NCBI RefSeq assembly: GCF_003963535.1
Contig: NZ_CP034539.1
Location: 3,658,001-3,722,000 of the forward strand
Source: Streptomyces cyaneochromogenes
Lineage (GTDB): Bacteria > Actinomycetota > Actinomycetes > Streptomycetales > Streptomycetaceae
Reading direction: 5' to 3'
DNA length: 64,000 bases
Both the position numbers and the translations under genes were made by a program. Below, piece by piece: positions 7,646-15,991 of this stretch; within the stretch, counting starts at the first letter, position 1, and each line of letters starts with the position of its first letter. The notes under the pieces were generated by a model. It was given only the letters and a program-made list of their open reading frames with translations. It was not told the origin of the DNA and did no database searches.

Positions 7646-7981
7646 TTGCCCAAGAAGTTCGCGGTCATCACGGCCCTCGCCCTCAGCACTGTCGTCGCCG
7701 GCGCCGGCCTTGCCTCTGCCGGTGAATACGACGGCAATGGCAAGACCACCACGGTCAAGGGCGGTGAAGGCTTCTCCTCGGCCCCCGTCGTCGTGAACGC
7801 GCCCCAGCAAGGCGTTCTCGTCGTCAACGGCACTTTGGTCGACGGGCGCTGCATCGCTCCGTGGTCCAACGGGTCCGTTCTCGGCGGCGTCCTCGCGACG
7901 AACTCGCACTACGCCTCCTGCAACACGGGCACGGTCAACCAGCAGCAGCCCGGCAGCTACAAGGGCGGCCTCCTCTTCTGA
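7646..7981 (+). CDS. Small secreted two-cysteine protein, paralogue 1 of 3
   Basis: 111 residues from a TTG start at 7646 behind AGGAAGGA. A signal peptide ends near ASAGEY. The mature core is shared with the next two genes: FSSAPVVVN, PQQG, NGTLVDGRCIAPWSNGSVLGG and TNSHYASCNTGTV, ending GGLLF. The two cysteines flank 22 residues. The PQxx...GTL...C pattern is faintly like rodlins, and the two-Cys hydrophobic layout recalls chaplins, but neither signature is met. A surface or secreted role is inferred from export and context only. This is the most divergent copy, with a different signal peptide. Confidence 0.8.
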   Translation: MPKKFAVITALALSTVVAGAGLASAGEYDGNGKTTTVKGGEGFSSAPVVVNAPQQGVLVVNGTLVDGRCIAPWSNGSVLGGVLATNSHYASCNTGTVNQQQPGSYKGGLLF

Positions 7982-8044
7982 CCTCTGCTCCGAGCGATTC
8001 GCAGCAGGTGAATCCCCCCAACGCAGCCCGGAAAGGGGCAACTC

Positions 8045-8365
8045 ATGCGTAACAAGGTTACGGCCGTTTCCGCTCTCGCCGCGGGTATCGTCCTGGCGGC
8101 CGGCGGTACCGCAGCCGCCGACGGCGACATCACCACCGTCCACGGTGGTAAGGATTTCTCGTCGGCCCCGGTCGTCGTCAACGAGCCCCAGCAAGGCATT
8201 CTCATCGCCAACGGCACCCTGGTCGACGGTCGCTGCCTCGCTCCGTGGTCCAACGGATCCGTCCTCGGCGGCGTCGTCGCGACGAACTCGCACTACGCCT
8301 CCTGCAACACGGGCACGGTCGACCAGCAGCAGACCGGCCACTACAAGGGCGGCCTCCTCTTCTGA
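8045..8365 (+). CDS. Small secreted two-cysteine protein, paralogue 2 of 3
   Basis: 106 residues with a signal peptide MRNKVTAVSALAAGIVLAAGG cleaved near AAA-DGD. The mature part is nearly identical to its neighbours (FSSAPVVVNEPQQGI, LAPWSNGSVLGGV, TNSHYASCNTGTV). The 5' leader (AACGCAGCCCGGAAAGG) and the 3' flank are also shared with copy 3, showing a recent tandem duplication that included the ribosome site. Function is unknown; co-expression with copy 3 is likely because only 61 bp separate them. Confidence 0.8.
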   Translation: MRNKVTAVSALAAGIVLAAGGTAAADGDITTVHGGKDFSSAPVVVNEPQQGILIANGTLVDGRCLAPWSNGSVLGGVVATNSHYASCNTGTVDQQQTGHYKGGLLF

Positions 8366-8426
8366 CTCCTGGTCCGAGCAATTCGGAGCAGGTCAACCCC
8401 CAACGCAGCCCGGAAAGGCTCAGCTC

Positions 8427-8747
8427 ATGCGTAACAAGGTTACGGCCATTTCCGCCCTCGCCGCCGGCATCGTCCTGGCGGCCGGCGGCACCGCCGCCGC
8501 CGACAGCGACACCACCACCGTCAAGGGCGGCAGCGGCTTCTCGTCGGCCCCGGTCGTCGTGAACGAACCGCAGCAGGGGATCGCCGTGGTCAACGGGGCC
8601 GTCCTCGACGCCCGCTGCGCCGCGCCGTGGTCCAACGGATCCGTCCTCGGCGGCGTCGTCGCGACGAACTCGCACTACGCCTCCTGCAACACGGGCACGG
8701 TGAACCAGCAGCAGCCCGGCTCGTACGTCGGCGGCCTCCTGTTCTGA
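8427..8747 (+). CDS. Small secreted two-cysteine protein, paralogue 3 of 3
   Basis: 106 residues starting at ATG 8427 (MRNKVTAISALAAGIVLAAGG). Its signal peptide is almost the same as copy 2, and the mature core is identical across PWSNGSVLGGVVATNSHYAS. Substitutions cluster between the PQQG motif and the first cysteine (IAVVNGAVLDARCAA). The gene is followed by two strong hairpins. The conserved C-terminus GGLLF in all three copies hints at a functional or assembly role, but no function is known to me. Confidence 0.8.
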   Translation: MRNKVTAISALAAGIVLAAGGTAAADSDTTTVKGGSGFSSAPVVVNEPQQGIAVVNGAVLDARCAAPWSNGSVLGGVVATNSHYASCNTGTVNQQQPGSYVGGLLF

Positions 8748-8761
8748 GCAGTCGTTCGCCC

Positions 8762-8797
8762 GATGGCGGTCCGCCGGAAATCCGGTGGGCCGCCATC
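8762..8797 (+). terminator. Terminator hairpin after the paralogue array
   Basis: A 17-bp stem with two mismatches around a 2-base loop begins 14 bp after the stop of copy 3 (GATGGCGG... / ...CCGCCATC). Confidence 0.8.
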
Positions 8798-8835
8798 GGC
8801 CTTTGTGTACGGAGATCTCCGCGCCAAAGAAACAT

Positions 8836-8869
8836 GGGCCCGGTCCGCATGGGAGTGCGGACCGGGCCC
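8836..8869. terminator. Perfect 14-bp inverted repeat, likely second terminator
   Basis: GGGCCCGGTCCGCA and its exact complement flank TGGGAG. With hairpins at 8762 and 9015 it makes three hairpins in the 355-bp convergent gap 8748-9102, which holds no gene I can support. Confidence 0.7.
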
Positions 8870-9014
8870 ACGGAGAGCGCCGACAAGGAGGAATGAGCGC
8901 CGATTCACCTGGACCAACGACTCCGAAACACCTATGGTCACCCTGCCTCATTCATTTGGCCCAATGCGGCGCACCACCGGGGCGATTGAACTACCGCCGC
9001 CCCGAAAAAGCCGA

Positions 9015-9047
9015 AGGGCCGACTCCGCGAAGTGCGGAGCCGACCCT
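9015..9047 (-). terminator. Terminator for the leftward secreted protein gene
   Basis: A 14-bp stem with two mismatches (AGGGCCGACTCCGC / GCGGAGCCGACCCT) sits 56 bp beyond the stop of the minus-strand gene at 9103. Confidence 0.65.
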
Positions 9048-9102
9048 GAACGTCGAGCCGATGGGCGACGAAGTCGAGGAACGAGTCGCCTGCTTGGATC
9101 GC

Positions 9103-9411
9103 CTACCTGTTGATCGGAAGTCCACCGAGCAGCTGACCGTCGGCGGGGTTCGGCAGCGTGCCGCCGATGATAGGGGTCTTCACCACGCCCGACTTGTTCA
9201 CGCCCTGCTTGACACCGTCCGTCGTGCGCCTGACGTTGTTGCCCACGTAGCCCGTAGGCACCTTGGCGGCCGAGGGGAGGCTGCGGGCGACCGACTTCCC
9301 GTTGTCGACGAGGCCGGTGGCGGGCATGTCCACCGCGGCGGCGGGCCCGGCGACACCGGCAACGGCGAGGGAGCCGGCGACGACCGCGGCAGCCTTCAGG
9401 TTCTTCATCAT
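9103..9411 (-). CDS. Small secreted protein, unknown function
   Basis: 102 residues: signal peptide MMKNLKAAAVVAGSLAVAGVAG cleaved near AAAVD, then about 75 mature residues without cysteine (GYVGNNVRRTTDGVKQGVNKSG, PIIGGTLPNPADGQLLGGLP). GGAAAGGAACATG supplies a good ribosome site; either of the two initial ATGs could be used. It faces the paralogue array convergently and is divergent from the polysaccharide cluster. No recognised domain. Confidence 0.75.
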   Translation of the reverse strand: MMKNLKAAAVVAGSLAVAGVAGPAAAVDMPATGLVDNGKSVARSLPSAAKVPTGYVGNNVRRTTDGVKQGVNKSGVVKTPIIGGTLPNPADGQLLGGLPINR

Positions 9412-9891
9412 GTTCCTTTCCTGGGGACTCGACTTCTGTAACTCGCGTACGGCGAAAGGGATTTGATTCCGCAGGCGCCGTGAGTGAGTCGGTCTCGGTT
9501 CTCCTGGGCTAACGAGAGGGGGCCGGTCTGGAAACCCTCAGCGGCCAACTTCCAGGAACTCATACGAAAAGACCCGTGAGGACCGGCGAACGCTTCCGCC
9601 CCGAACGGACCAGCCCCCGGCCGATCGGGTGGCCGTCCGGAACCACACCGCACGGCGGCTCCGAATGGGTGGCATCGCACGGGAAACAACTCGGAAAGCG
9701 ACGCCGTTCCGACACGGTCGGCGGCCTGGCCGTTAAATATGGATAAGTGTCTGGTGCCGCTCATCCCATGAACTTACAGGCCGGTTGCCTCGCAGAGCCT
9801 GTCGAACAGGCGCGGGATCTTACATCGGGAACGCGAGCCACACATCGTGTTGCTGGTTCGGACTCTTTTCTTCGGAAGGGCGGCCTCGGTC
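9412..9891. other. 480-bp gap, probable divergent promoter region
   Basis: No convincing gene. The interval separates the leftward secreted protein gene from the rightward polysaccharide cluster and so must hold both promoters. An AT-rich box TTAAATAT at about 9734-9741 is the best -10-like element. No clear operator repeat was seen. Confidence 0.4.
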
Positions 9892-11007
9892 ATGCGTATT
9901 TCCGCGCCGCACGTCCTGCATGTCGCGCAGCCCGTCGAGGCCGGTGTCGCGCGGGTCGTGACCGACCTGGTGGCCGCGCAGGCCGCCGCGGGGCTGCGGG
10001 TGACGGTGGCCTGTCCGCAGGGCGGCATGCTGACGGACTCCCTGCGCGTGCCGGACTGCACGGTGCTGCCCTGGGCCGCGACCCGCGCGCCGGGGCCCCG
10101 ACTCCCGGGCGAGGTACGGCGGTTGGCGCGGTTGGTGCGTGACGTACGGCCGGACCTGGTGCACGCGCACAGCGCGAAGGCGGGGCTCGCGGCCCGGCTC
10201 GCCGTACGCGGCCGGCTGCCGACCGTCTTCCAGCCGCACGCCTGGTCGTTCGAGGCCGCGGACGGTGTCGTCGCGCGGCTGGCGCTGGGCTGGGAGCGGT
10301 TCGGGGCGCGGTGGGCGGCGCGTGTGGTGTGCGTGAGCGAGGCCGAGCGGCGTACCGGGGAGCGAAGCGGCATCGCCGCCTCCTGGCGGGTGATCCCCAA
10401 CGGGGTCGACACCGGCAGGTTCCGGCCGGAGGGGGACAGCGCGCGGTCGGGGACGGGTCCGCTCGTGGTGTGCGTGGGCCGGCTGTGCCGCCAGAAGGGG
10501 CAGGACGTGCTGCTGCGGGCCTGGCCCGAGGTGGTGCGGCAGGTGGCCGGTGCCCGGCTGGTGCTGGTCGGCGACGGTCCGGACGCGGAGCGGCTGCGTC
10601 GCGATGCGCCCGCGTCGGTGGAGTTCGCCGGTCCCGCGTCCGACGCCGCGCCCTGGTACCGGGCCGCCGACGTCGTGGTCCTGCCGTCCCGCTGGGAGGG
10701 CATGGCGCTCGCCCCGCTGGAGGCCATGGCGTGCGCCCGGCCGGTCGTCGTCACGGACGTGGACGGAGCGCGCGAGAGCCTGCCGCCCTCCGGTCAGCCG
10801 TCCTGCGTGGTGCCGCCGGAGGATCCCGGCGCGCTGGCCCGTGCGCTCACGGCGCTGCTGCGGGACGAGCCGCTGCGCGCGGCGCTGGGCGCACAGGGCC
10901 GTGCGCATGTGCTTCTCGCCCACGACCTGCGGCATGCCACGGACGCGGTCACCGACCTGTATCGCGAGTTGCTCGGCGTCGTTCCCGCGCCGGTCGTACC
11001 CCACTAG
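9892..11007 (+). CDS. Glycosyltransferase family 4 (GT-B fold)
   Basis: 371 residues from ATG 9892 (MRISAPHVLHVAQPVEAGVARVV); an earlier GTG at 9847 is possible. The N-terminal acceptor domain contains DLVHAHSAKAG and the central hinge IPNGVD. The donor domain has VCVGRLCRQKGQD and the GT4 nucleotide-sugar motif around RWEGMALAPLEAMACARPVVV. GT4 enzymes are retaining transferases using NDP-sugars on the cytoplasmic face of the membrane. First gene of the polysaccharide cluster, 20 bp ahead of the initiating transferase. Sugar specificity cannot be read. Confidence 0.88.
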   Translation: MRISAPHVLHVAQPVEAGVARVVTDLVAAQAAAGLRVTVACPQGGMLTDSLRVPDCTVLPWAATRAPGPRLPGEVRRLARLVRDVRPDLVHAHSAKAGLAARLAVRGRLPTVFQPHAWSFEAADGVVARLALGWERFGARWAARVVCVSEAERRTGERSGIAASWRVIPNGVDTGRFRPEGDSARSGTGPLVVCVGRLCRQKGQDVLLRAWPEVVRQVAGARLVLVGDGPDAERLRRDAPASVEFAGPASDAAPWYRAADVVVLPSRWEGMALAPLEAMACARPVVVTDVDGARESLPPSGQPSCVVPPEDPGALARALTALLRDEPLRAALGAQGRAHVLLAHDLRHATDAVTDLYRELLGVVPAPVVPH

Positions 11008-11027
11008 AGCAGGAAGTGCATCACTAC

Positions 11028-12491
11028 ATGACCGCGGAAAGTACCGTCGCCTCGCCCGCGGGGCCGCAGCGGATGCCTCAAGGCGCTCTCTCCGTTCCCT
11101 TCCCGGGCCCCCTCGCCGCCGGACGCCGGCCGTCCGGGCGCACCGCCCGTCGTCCGCGGCGGGCAGCGCGGGTGCTGCTGTGGCTCGTCGACGGCACCGC
11201 CGCCCTGCCGGCCGTCCTGGTCGTGCCCGCGCCGCACAGGTACCCGCTGGTCTTCGCCCTGCTGGCTCTCGGTGTGCTGGTCCTGAACCGCCGGGCCTGG
11301 CTGTACGACACCTCCGTCGTCCCTGGTGTCCTGGACGAGATCCCGGCCGTCTGCGCCCGTATCGCCGTCGGCTGGTCGGCGGTCGTGGTGCTCTCCCCGT
11401 TGCGGTCGCTGCCGATGACCGTGCTGGCCGCCGCCGTCGCCGTGCACTGCTGGGCGGCCTGCGCGGGCCGGGCGGCGGTGCACGGGTACCGGCGCGGGGT
11501 GCTGCGGCGCCGGCCCTGTCCCGCCCTGGTGGTCGGTCCGCTCGCGGCGGCGCGGGGCGTCGCGGGCGCGCTGCTGCGTCACCCGGACTGCGGAGTCCGT
11601 CCCGTGGGGATCGTCGCCGACGGCCTGGAGGTCCTCGGCGACTGTGACGACGAGCCCGGGCTGCCGGTGCTCACCACGGGTCAGGACGCGCGCCGGGCGC
11701 TCATCCAGAACGGTGTGGAGACGGTGCTCGTCGTGGGGGCCGCCACCCGGGTGGAGAAGGCCGCCGTGCTGCGCGGGCTCGCCTCGTACGGCTGTGTGCT
11801 GTGGGAGTTGGGGGCGGACACGCCGTCGTACGGCCTCGGGGGGCGCCGTGCGCGGGCGGGGCTGCTGGCCGGCTTCTCGCGCAGGCCGCTGGCCCCGGCG
11901 GGCGGACGGTGGCGCGGCAGCGTGGGCAAGCGGGTGCTCGACGTGGCGCTCTCCGGCTCGCTGCTGATGCTGACCGCCCCGGTGCTGCTGGTCTGCGCGC
12001 TCGCGCTGCGGGTCATGGAGGGGCCGGGCGTGGTGTTCCGGCAGGAGCGGATCGGGAAGGACGGGCGGCCGTTCACGATGCTGAAGCTGCGCACGCACCG
12101 GCCCGCCAGCGCGCACGAGGCGGAGACCCGGTGGAGCGTGGCGAACGACCAGGACATGAGCCGGCTCTGCCACTTCCTGCGCCGCACCTCGCTGGACGAG
12201 CTGCTGCAGCTGTGGAACGTCTTCCGCGGTGACATGAGCCTGGTCGGGCCCCGGCCGGAACGGCCGTACTACGTCGCCAAGTTCAGCCAGGCCCACCCGG
12301 GCTACCCGGCGCGTCACCGGATGCGGACCGGGATCACCGGCCTCGCCCAGGTCCACGGGCTGCGCGGCGACACCTCCATCGAGGACCGGTGCCGCTACGA
12401 CAACGCCTACATCGACACCTGGTCGCTGTGGCAGGACGTCTGCATCCTGCTGCGTACGGCGGCACAGTTCGTACGGCCGACGGGGAGCTGA
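11028..12491 (+). CDS. Polyprenyl-phosphate sugar-1-phosphate transferase (initiating enzyme)
   Basis: 487 residues from ATG 11028 after GCAGGAAG. The layout is that of WbaP/CpsE enzymes: hydrophobic helices in roughly residues 40-150, a nucleotide-binding-like middle domain, another helix near 305-325 (VLDVALSGSLLMLTAPVLLV), then the bacterial sugar transferase domain. Signatures seen are RQERIGKDGRPFTMLKLRT and DELLQLWNVFRGDMSLVGPRP. It loads the first sugar phosphate onto undecaprenyl phosphate, starting each repeat unit. Its presence makes this a lipid-linked, Wzx/Wzy-like pathway. The first sugar is not known. Confidence 0.9.
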   Translation: MTAESTVASPAGPQRMPQGALSVPFPGPLAAGRRPSGRTARRPRRAARVLLWLVDGTAALPAVLVVPAPHRYPLVFALLALGVLVLNRRAWLYDTSVVPGVLDEIPAVCARIAVGWSAVVVLSPLRSLPMTVLAAAVAVHCWAACAGRAAVHGYRRGVLRRRPCPALVVGPLAAARGVAGALLRHPDCGVRPVGIVADGLEVLGDCDDEPGLPVLTTGQDARRALIQNGVETVLVVGAATRVEKAAVLRGLASYGCVLWELGADTPSYGLGGRRARAGLLAGFSRRPLAPAGGRWRGSVGKRVLDVALSGSLLMLTAPVLLVCALALRVMEGPGVVFRQERIGKDGRPFTMLKLRTHRPASAHEAETRWSVANDQDMSRLCHFLRRTSLDELLQLWNVFRGDMSLVGPRPERPYYVAKFSQAHPGYPARHRMRTGITGLAQVHGLRGDTSIEDRCRYDNAYIDTWSLWQDVCILLRTAAQFVRPTGS

Positions 12492-12497
12492 GCACCG

Positions 12498-13934
12498 GTG
12501 AGCACTCCCTCGGCCACCGCTCCCCCGCCCGCGCTGTCGGCACAGCGCCAGGCCCCCTGCGTCCTGTCCGTACTGCCGGTGGTGGGGGTCGTCGTCCTGC
12601 TGGGGCTGCCGGTCGCACCGGACAGCCGCGTCACACCCGCGGACGCAGCATCGGGGCTGGTCGTGCTGTGGGCCGTCGTGCACACCGCGCGGCGGGCACG
12701 GCGGCCGCTGACACGGACGGCGGCGGTCGTGTGCGCTCTGCCCGTGGTGGGCATCGCGGTGGCCGCGGCGGGGGCGGCGACCGGCGGCGACGCGATCACC
12801 GGACTGGCCCGCCATCTGCAGCTGTTCGTGCTCGTCCCGGTCGCGGTGATGCTGCTGGTGCGCGACCGGCGGGGCGCCCGGGTGGTGCTGTGGTCCCTGG
12901 TCGGCCTCGCGGTGTGGCAGGGGGCGATCGGGGTGCACCAGAACCTCACCGGGACCGGGGCCCTGTATCAAGGGGCCGGCATCCGGGCGGTGGGCACGTT
13001 CGGGCCGTCCGACGTGATGGGGATGGCGAACGTCGTCTCGTACGGGATCGTGGCCGCGACCGGTCTCGCCCTCGGGGCGCGGGGGCGGCGGCTGGGGGTC
13101 CCCCCGCCCGAAGGGTGGGGGAGAGCCGTGGCGGCCGGATGTGCGCTGGCGCTGCTCGTGCCGCTCGCGCTGTCCTTCAGCCGGGGTGCCTGGATCGCCA
13201 CGGCGGTGGTCTGCGGGGCGCAGTTGCTGGTGGCCGGGGTGCGGCGGGCAGCGAAGGTGTTCGCGGCGGCGGTAGCGGCCTGCGTCGTGCTGGTCGGCGG
13301 GTTCGGGGTGGGCGCGGCGGCGGTGCAGGAGCGGCTGACCAGCATCACCCAGGTCGCCGACGCGCCGGACCAGTCGGTCGTCGACCGGTACGCCCTGTGG
13401 GCGGCGGCGGCCGGCATGTGGCGCGAGAACCCGGTGACGGGCGTGGGGCTGAAGGCCTTCCCGGCACACCGGGACGGGCACGCCTCGCTCGCGCTGTCGT
13501 CGGGCAGCGACACGGAGGGGGCCGGCCAGGCCTTCCGACGTCAGCCCCTCCTCTCGCCGCACAACATGTACCTGCTGCTCCTCAGCGAGCAGGGGCTGCT
13601 GGGGCTGCTCACGGTGGCGGGCGGCTGGCTGGCGCTGCTGGTGTGCGCGGTGCGCCGGCTGCGGCGGGGCGGACGGTGTGGCCAGGGCGGACGGGGCGGA
13701 CGCGCCCGGGACTGCGCGCTCGCGGCCTGCGGGCTGCTGCTGTGGCAGCTCGTGAACTTCCTGTACGCCGATATCGGCGGGCCCTCCACCGTCCTTACGG
13801 CCGTCTGCTTCGGGCTCGCCGCCTGGTGGGCGCTGGCAGGCGACGAGCCCACGGCACCGGCCGCGGGCGGGGCTACGGCGGCCCCGGCGGCCGACGAGGT
13901 GACGGCCCCGGCCGCGGAATCGGGCCGACGATGA
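12498..13934 (+). CDS. O-antigen ligase/polymerase-like membrane protein (Wzy/WaaL family)
   Basis: 478 residues from GTG 12498, six bases after the preceding stop. About ten to twelve membrane helices and a large extracytoplasmic loop (residues ~270-360) are apparent, with family-type segments LSFSRGAWIATAVV and ENPVTGVGLKAFPAH. The Wzy/WaaL superfamily polymerises or ligates lipid-linked oligosaccharides on the outer face of the membrane. Next to an initiating transferase and a flippase, polymerase is the simplest reading; ligation to a cell-wall acceptor is the alternative. The C-terminal Ala/Pro-rich tail is low complexity. The stop overlaps the flippase start (ATGA). Confidence 0.85.
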   Translation: MSTPSATAPPPALSAQRQAPCVLSVLPVVGVVVLLGLPVAPDSRVTPADAASGLVVLWAVVHTARRARRPLTRTAAVVCALPVVGIAVAAAGAATGGDAITGLARHLQLFVLVPVAVMLLVRDRRGARVVLWSLVGLAVWQGAIGVHQNLTGTGALYQGAGIRAVGTFGPSDVMGMANVVSYGIVAATGLALGARGRRLGVPPPEGWGRAVAAGCALALLVPLALSFSRGAWIATAVVCGAQLLVAGVRRAAKVFAAAVAACVVLVGGFGVGAAAVQERLTSITQVADAPDQSVVDRYALWAAAAGMWRENPVTGVGLKAFPAHRDGHASLALSSGSDTEGAGQAFRRQPLLSPHNMYLLLLSEQGLLGLLTVAGGWLALLVCAVRRLRRGGRCGQGGRGGRARDCALAACGLLLWQLVNFLYADIGGPSTVLTAVCFGLAAWWALAGDEPTAPAAGGATAAPAADEVTAPAAESGRR

Positions 13935-15991
13935 GGCCCTGGTCGGCGGCGGCCGGTGACGCCCCGGAGCAGCGTCCGGGCGGTGTGGGCGGCAGGCCCG
14001 TGGTCGAGGGCTTCCGCCCCGAGTACGCGGGCGGCGCGCACCGCCTGGTCGCCGCCGGGCGACGCGCCGACATGGACGGCCGGCCCGTCGTCGAGTCCTC
14101 CCGGCGCTTCCTCGCGCGGGCGACCTTGCTCTCCGCCGCGCTGTCCATGGCCGGGGCGCTCCTCGGGCTCGGGCGGGATCAGACGCTCGCGCACCTCTTC
14201 GGTGCCGGTGCCGACACGGACGCCTTCCTGGTGGCCTGGACGGTGCCCGAGATGGCGTCGACGCTGCTGATCGAGGACGGGATGGCGTTCGTGCTCGTGC
14301 CCGCGTTCAGTGTGGCGCTGGCGCGGCGGGCGCGCGGGGTCGGCGGCCCCGACCCCGTGCACGCCCTGGTCGCCGCCACGCTGCCGCGGCTGTGCCTCGC
14401 CCTCGCCGGCACGGCCGCCGTGCTCGCGGCCGGGGCGCCGCTGCTGGTCTGCGTCCTGGCGCCCGGCCTGCCCGACCCGGCTCTGGCGGTGTCCTGCACC
14501 CGGCTGACCGCGACCTGCGTGCTGAGTTTCGGGCTGGCCGGCTACTGCGGTGCGGCGCTGCGGGCCCACGGCAGCTATCTCGCCCCGGGCGCGATCTACA
14601 TCGCGTACAACGCCGCGATCATCACCACGATGTTCGCGCTGACCGAGCACTGGGGCGTACGGTCCGCGGCTCTCGGCGTCGCTCTGGGCGGGTTCCTCAT
14701 GGCCACCCTCCTGGCACCGCCCCTGTGGCGGCGGATCACCGGGCGGCAGCACGGCCGGTCCGTGGGCGCGGGGGTGTACGACGGGGGCGGTGGCAGGCTG
14801 CCTGCACCTCCGGCGGGGGTGTTGGCCGCCGGGCAGCCCGGCCTGTCCGTGGATACGGCGACGCACGACGGCAACAGTGACCGACGGCCAAGGCCCGGGG
14901 CGGAACTGCCGGACGCCGGGCAACCCCGCCCGCCCGCGAACGCGGCGACGCACGACGGCAACAGTGACCGACGGCCAAGGCCCGGGGCTCAACTCCCGAC
15001 CACCGGACAGCCCCACCCGCCCGCAACCGCGACGACGCACCACGAACGCAACGGCCCTCCACCAGCACCCGCCGCTCAACTCCCGCCCCCCGAACGGCGG
15101 CTGGCGCTCGGGCTCGTCTGTGCCGTGCTGCTCTTCGCCCTGTGCCGGCAGTCGCAGGTTCTCATCGAGCGGTACTTCGCCTCCGGGCTGCCCGCCGGGG
15201 CCATCTCGCATCTCAACTACGCCCAGAAGATCGCCCAGTTGCCGATGTCGCTGGCGCTGATGGTGTGTGTCGTGACCTTCCCGGTGGTGGCGCGGGCCAT
15301 CGCCGAGGGTGATACGCGGCGGGCCAGGGACCGGGTCGAGCGGGACCTGGTGCTGACGGCCTGCCTGGTTCTGTTCGGCGCCGCCGTGGTCGTGGCGTGC
15401 GCGCCGCAGATCGTCCAACTGCTCTTCCAGCGCGGTGCGTTCACGGCGCAGGACACCGCGACGACCGCCGCCGTCATGCGGGTCTACGCGGCCGGGCTGC
15501 TCGGGCACACGCTGGTGGGGGCGCTCGTCATGTCGTACTTCTCGGCCGCCCGGACCACCTGGTACCCGCTGGGCGCGATGGTCGTGGGCGCGTTCACCAC
15601 GGTCGCCCTCAGCGCCTGGGCCGTTCAGCCCTGGGGCGCCCGCGGCATCGCCGCCGCCAACGCGGCCGGCATCACCGTCACGGCACTGCTCCTGCTGCAC
15701 GGTCTGGGTCCGCGCACCGTGCCCGTACGCGTCCGCCGGGTCGTCGCCGCGCTGGCCCGACCGGTGTGCGCGGCCGGGTGCGCCACCGGGGCCGGGCTGG
15801 CCGGTGCGGGGCTCTTCACCTCGCCGGCGCTGTCCGTCGCCGTCGGCTGCGCCTGCGTGGCCGCCGTGTTCCTCCTCCTGGCCCTGGTCCTCGACGCGGC
15901 GGGCGCCCGGTCCCTCCTGGCTCCCGTCACGCACTCCGTCCACCGCTCCGTCCACCGCCCCGTCACACGAAAGCTGCGCCATGGTCGCTGA
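13931..15991 (+). CDS. MurJ/MviN-like lipid-linked oligosaccharide flippase with internal repeat insertion
   Basis: 686 residues, start ATG 13931 overlapping the previous stop. About 14 membrane helices of the MOP superfamily are expected, with MurJ-like motifs LGLGRDQTLAHLFG, DAFLVAWTVPEM and NYAQKIAQLPMSLALMV. Elsewhere MurJ exports lipid II; in a polysaccharide cluster this copy probably replaces Wzx and exports the lipid-linked repeat unit. Between the N- and C-terminal halves (residues ~275-385) is a hydrophilic Pro/Gly/Asp-rich insertion built from 87-bp DNA repeats, absent from typical MurJ proteins. The first ~55 residues are also non-family. Its 3' end overlaps the deacetylase start. 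Confidence 0.85.
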   Translation: MRPWSAAAGDAPEQRPGGVGGRPVVEGFRPEYAGGAHRLVAAGRRADMDGRPVVESSRRFLARATLLSAALSMAGALLGLGRDQTLAHLFGAGADTDAFLVAWTVPEMASTLLIEDGMAFVLVPAFSVALARRARGVGGPDPVHALVAATLPRLCLALAGTAAVLAAGAPLLVCVLAPGLPDPALAVSCTRLTATCVLSFGLAGYCGAALRAHGSYLAPGAIYIAYNAAIITTMFALTEHWGVRSAALGVALGGFLMATLLAPPLWRRITGRQHGRSVGAGVYDGGGGRLPAPPAGVLAAGQPGLSVDTATHDGNSDRRPRPGAELPDAGQPRPPANAATHDGNSDRRPRPGAQLPTTGQPHPPATATTHHERNGPPPAPAAQLPPPERRLALGLVCAVLLFALCRQSQVLIERYFASGLPAGAISHLNYAQKIAQLPMSLALMVCVVTFPVVARAIAEGDTRRARDRVERDLVLTACLVLFGAAVVVACAPQIVQLLFQRGAFTAQDTATTAAVMRVYAAGLLGHTLVGALVMSYFSAARTTWYPLGAMVVGAFTTVALSAWAVQPWGARGIAAANAAGITVTALLLLHGLGPRTVPVRVRRVVAALARPVCAAGCATGAGLAGAGLFTSPALSVAVGCACVAAVFLLLALVLDAAGARSLLAPVTHSVHRSVHRPVTRKLRHGR
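14858..15060 (+). repeat. 87-bp coding minisatellite within the flippase gene
   Basis: Two near-identical 29-codon units start at 14858 and 14945 (each opening GCGACGCACGACGGCAACAG), and a decayed third follows at about 15032. They encode ATHDGNSDRRPRPGA followed by a variable Pro-rich part. The period is divisible by three, so copy-number change would keep the frame. Confidence 0.9.

Noticed and set aside
6940..9411. Chaplin or rodlin genes
   Set aside because: The small secreted proteins lack the chaplin domain cysteine/Gly-Asn pattern and only faintly resemble rodlins; export and position alone are not enough.
12389..15991. A 1200-residue single protein ending in the flippase
   Set aside because: The upstream part of that frame is antisense-like shadow through the transferase and polymerase genes; the real start is the ATG at 13931 overlapping the polymerase stop.
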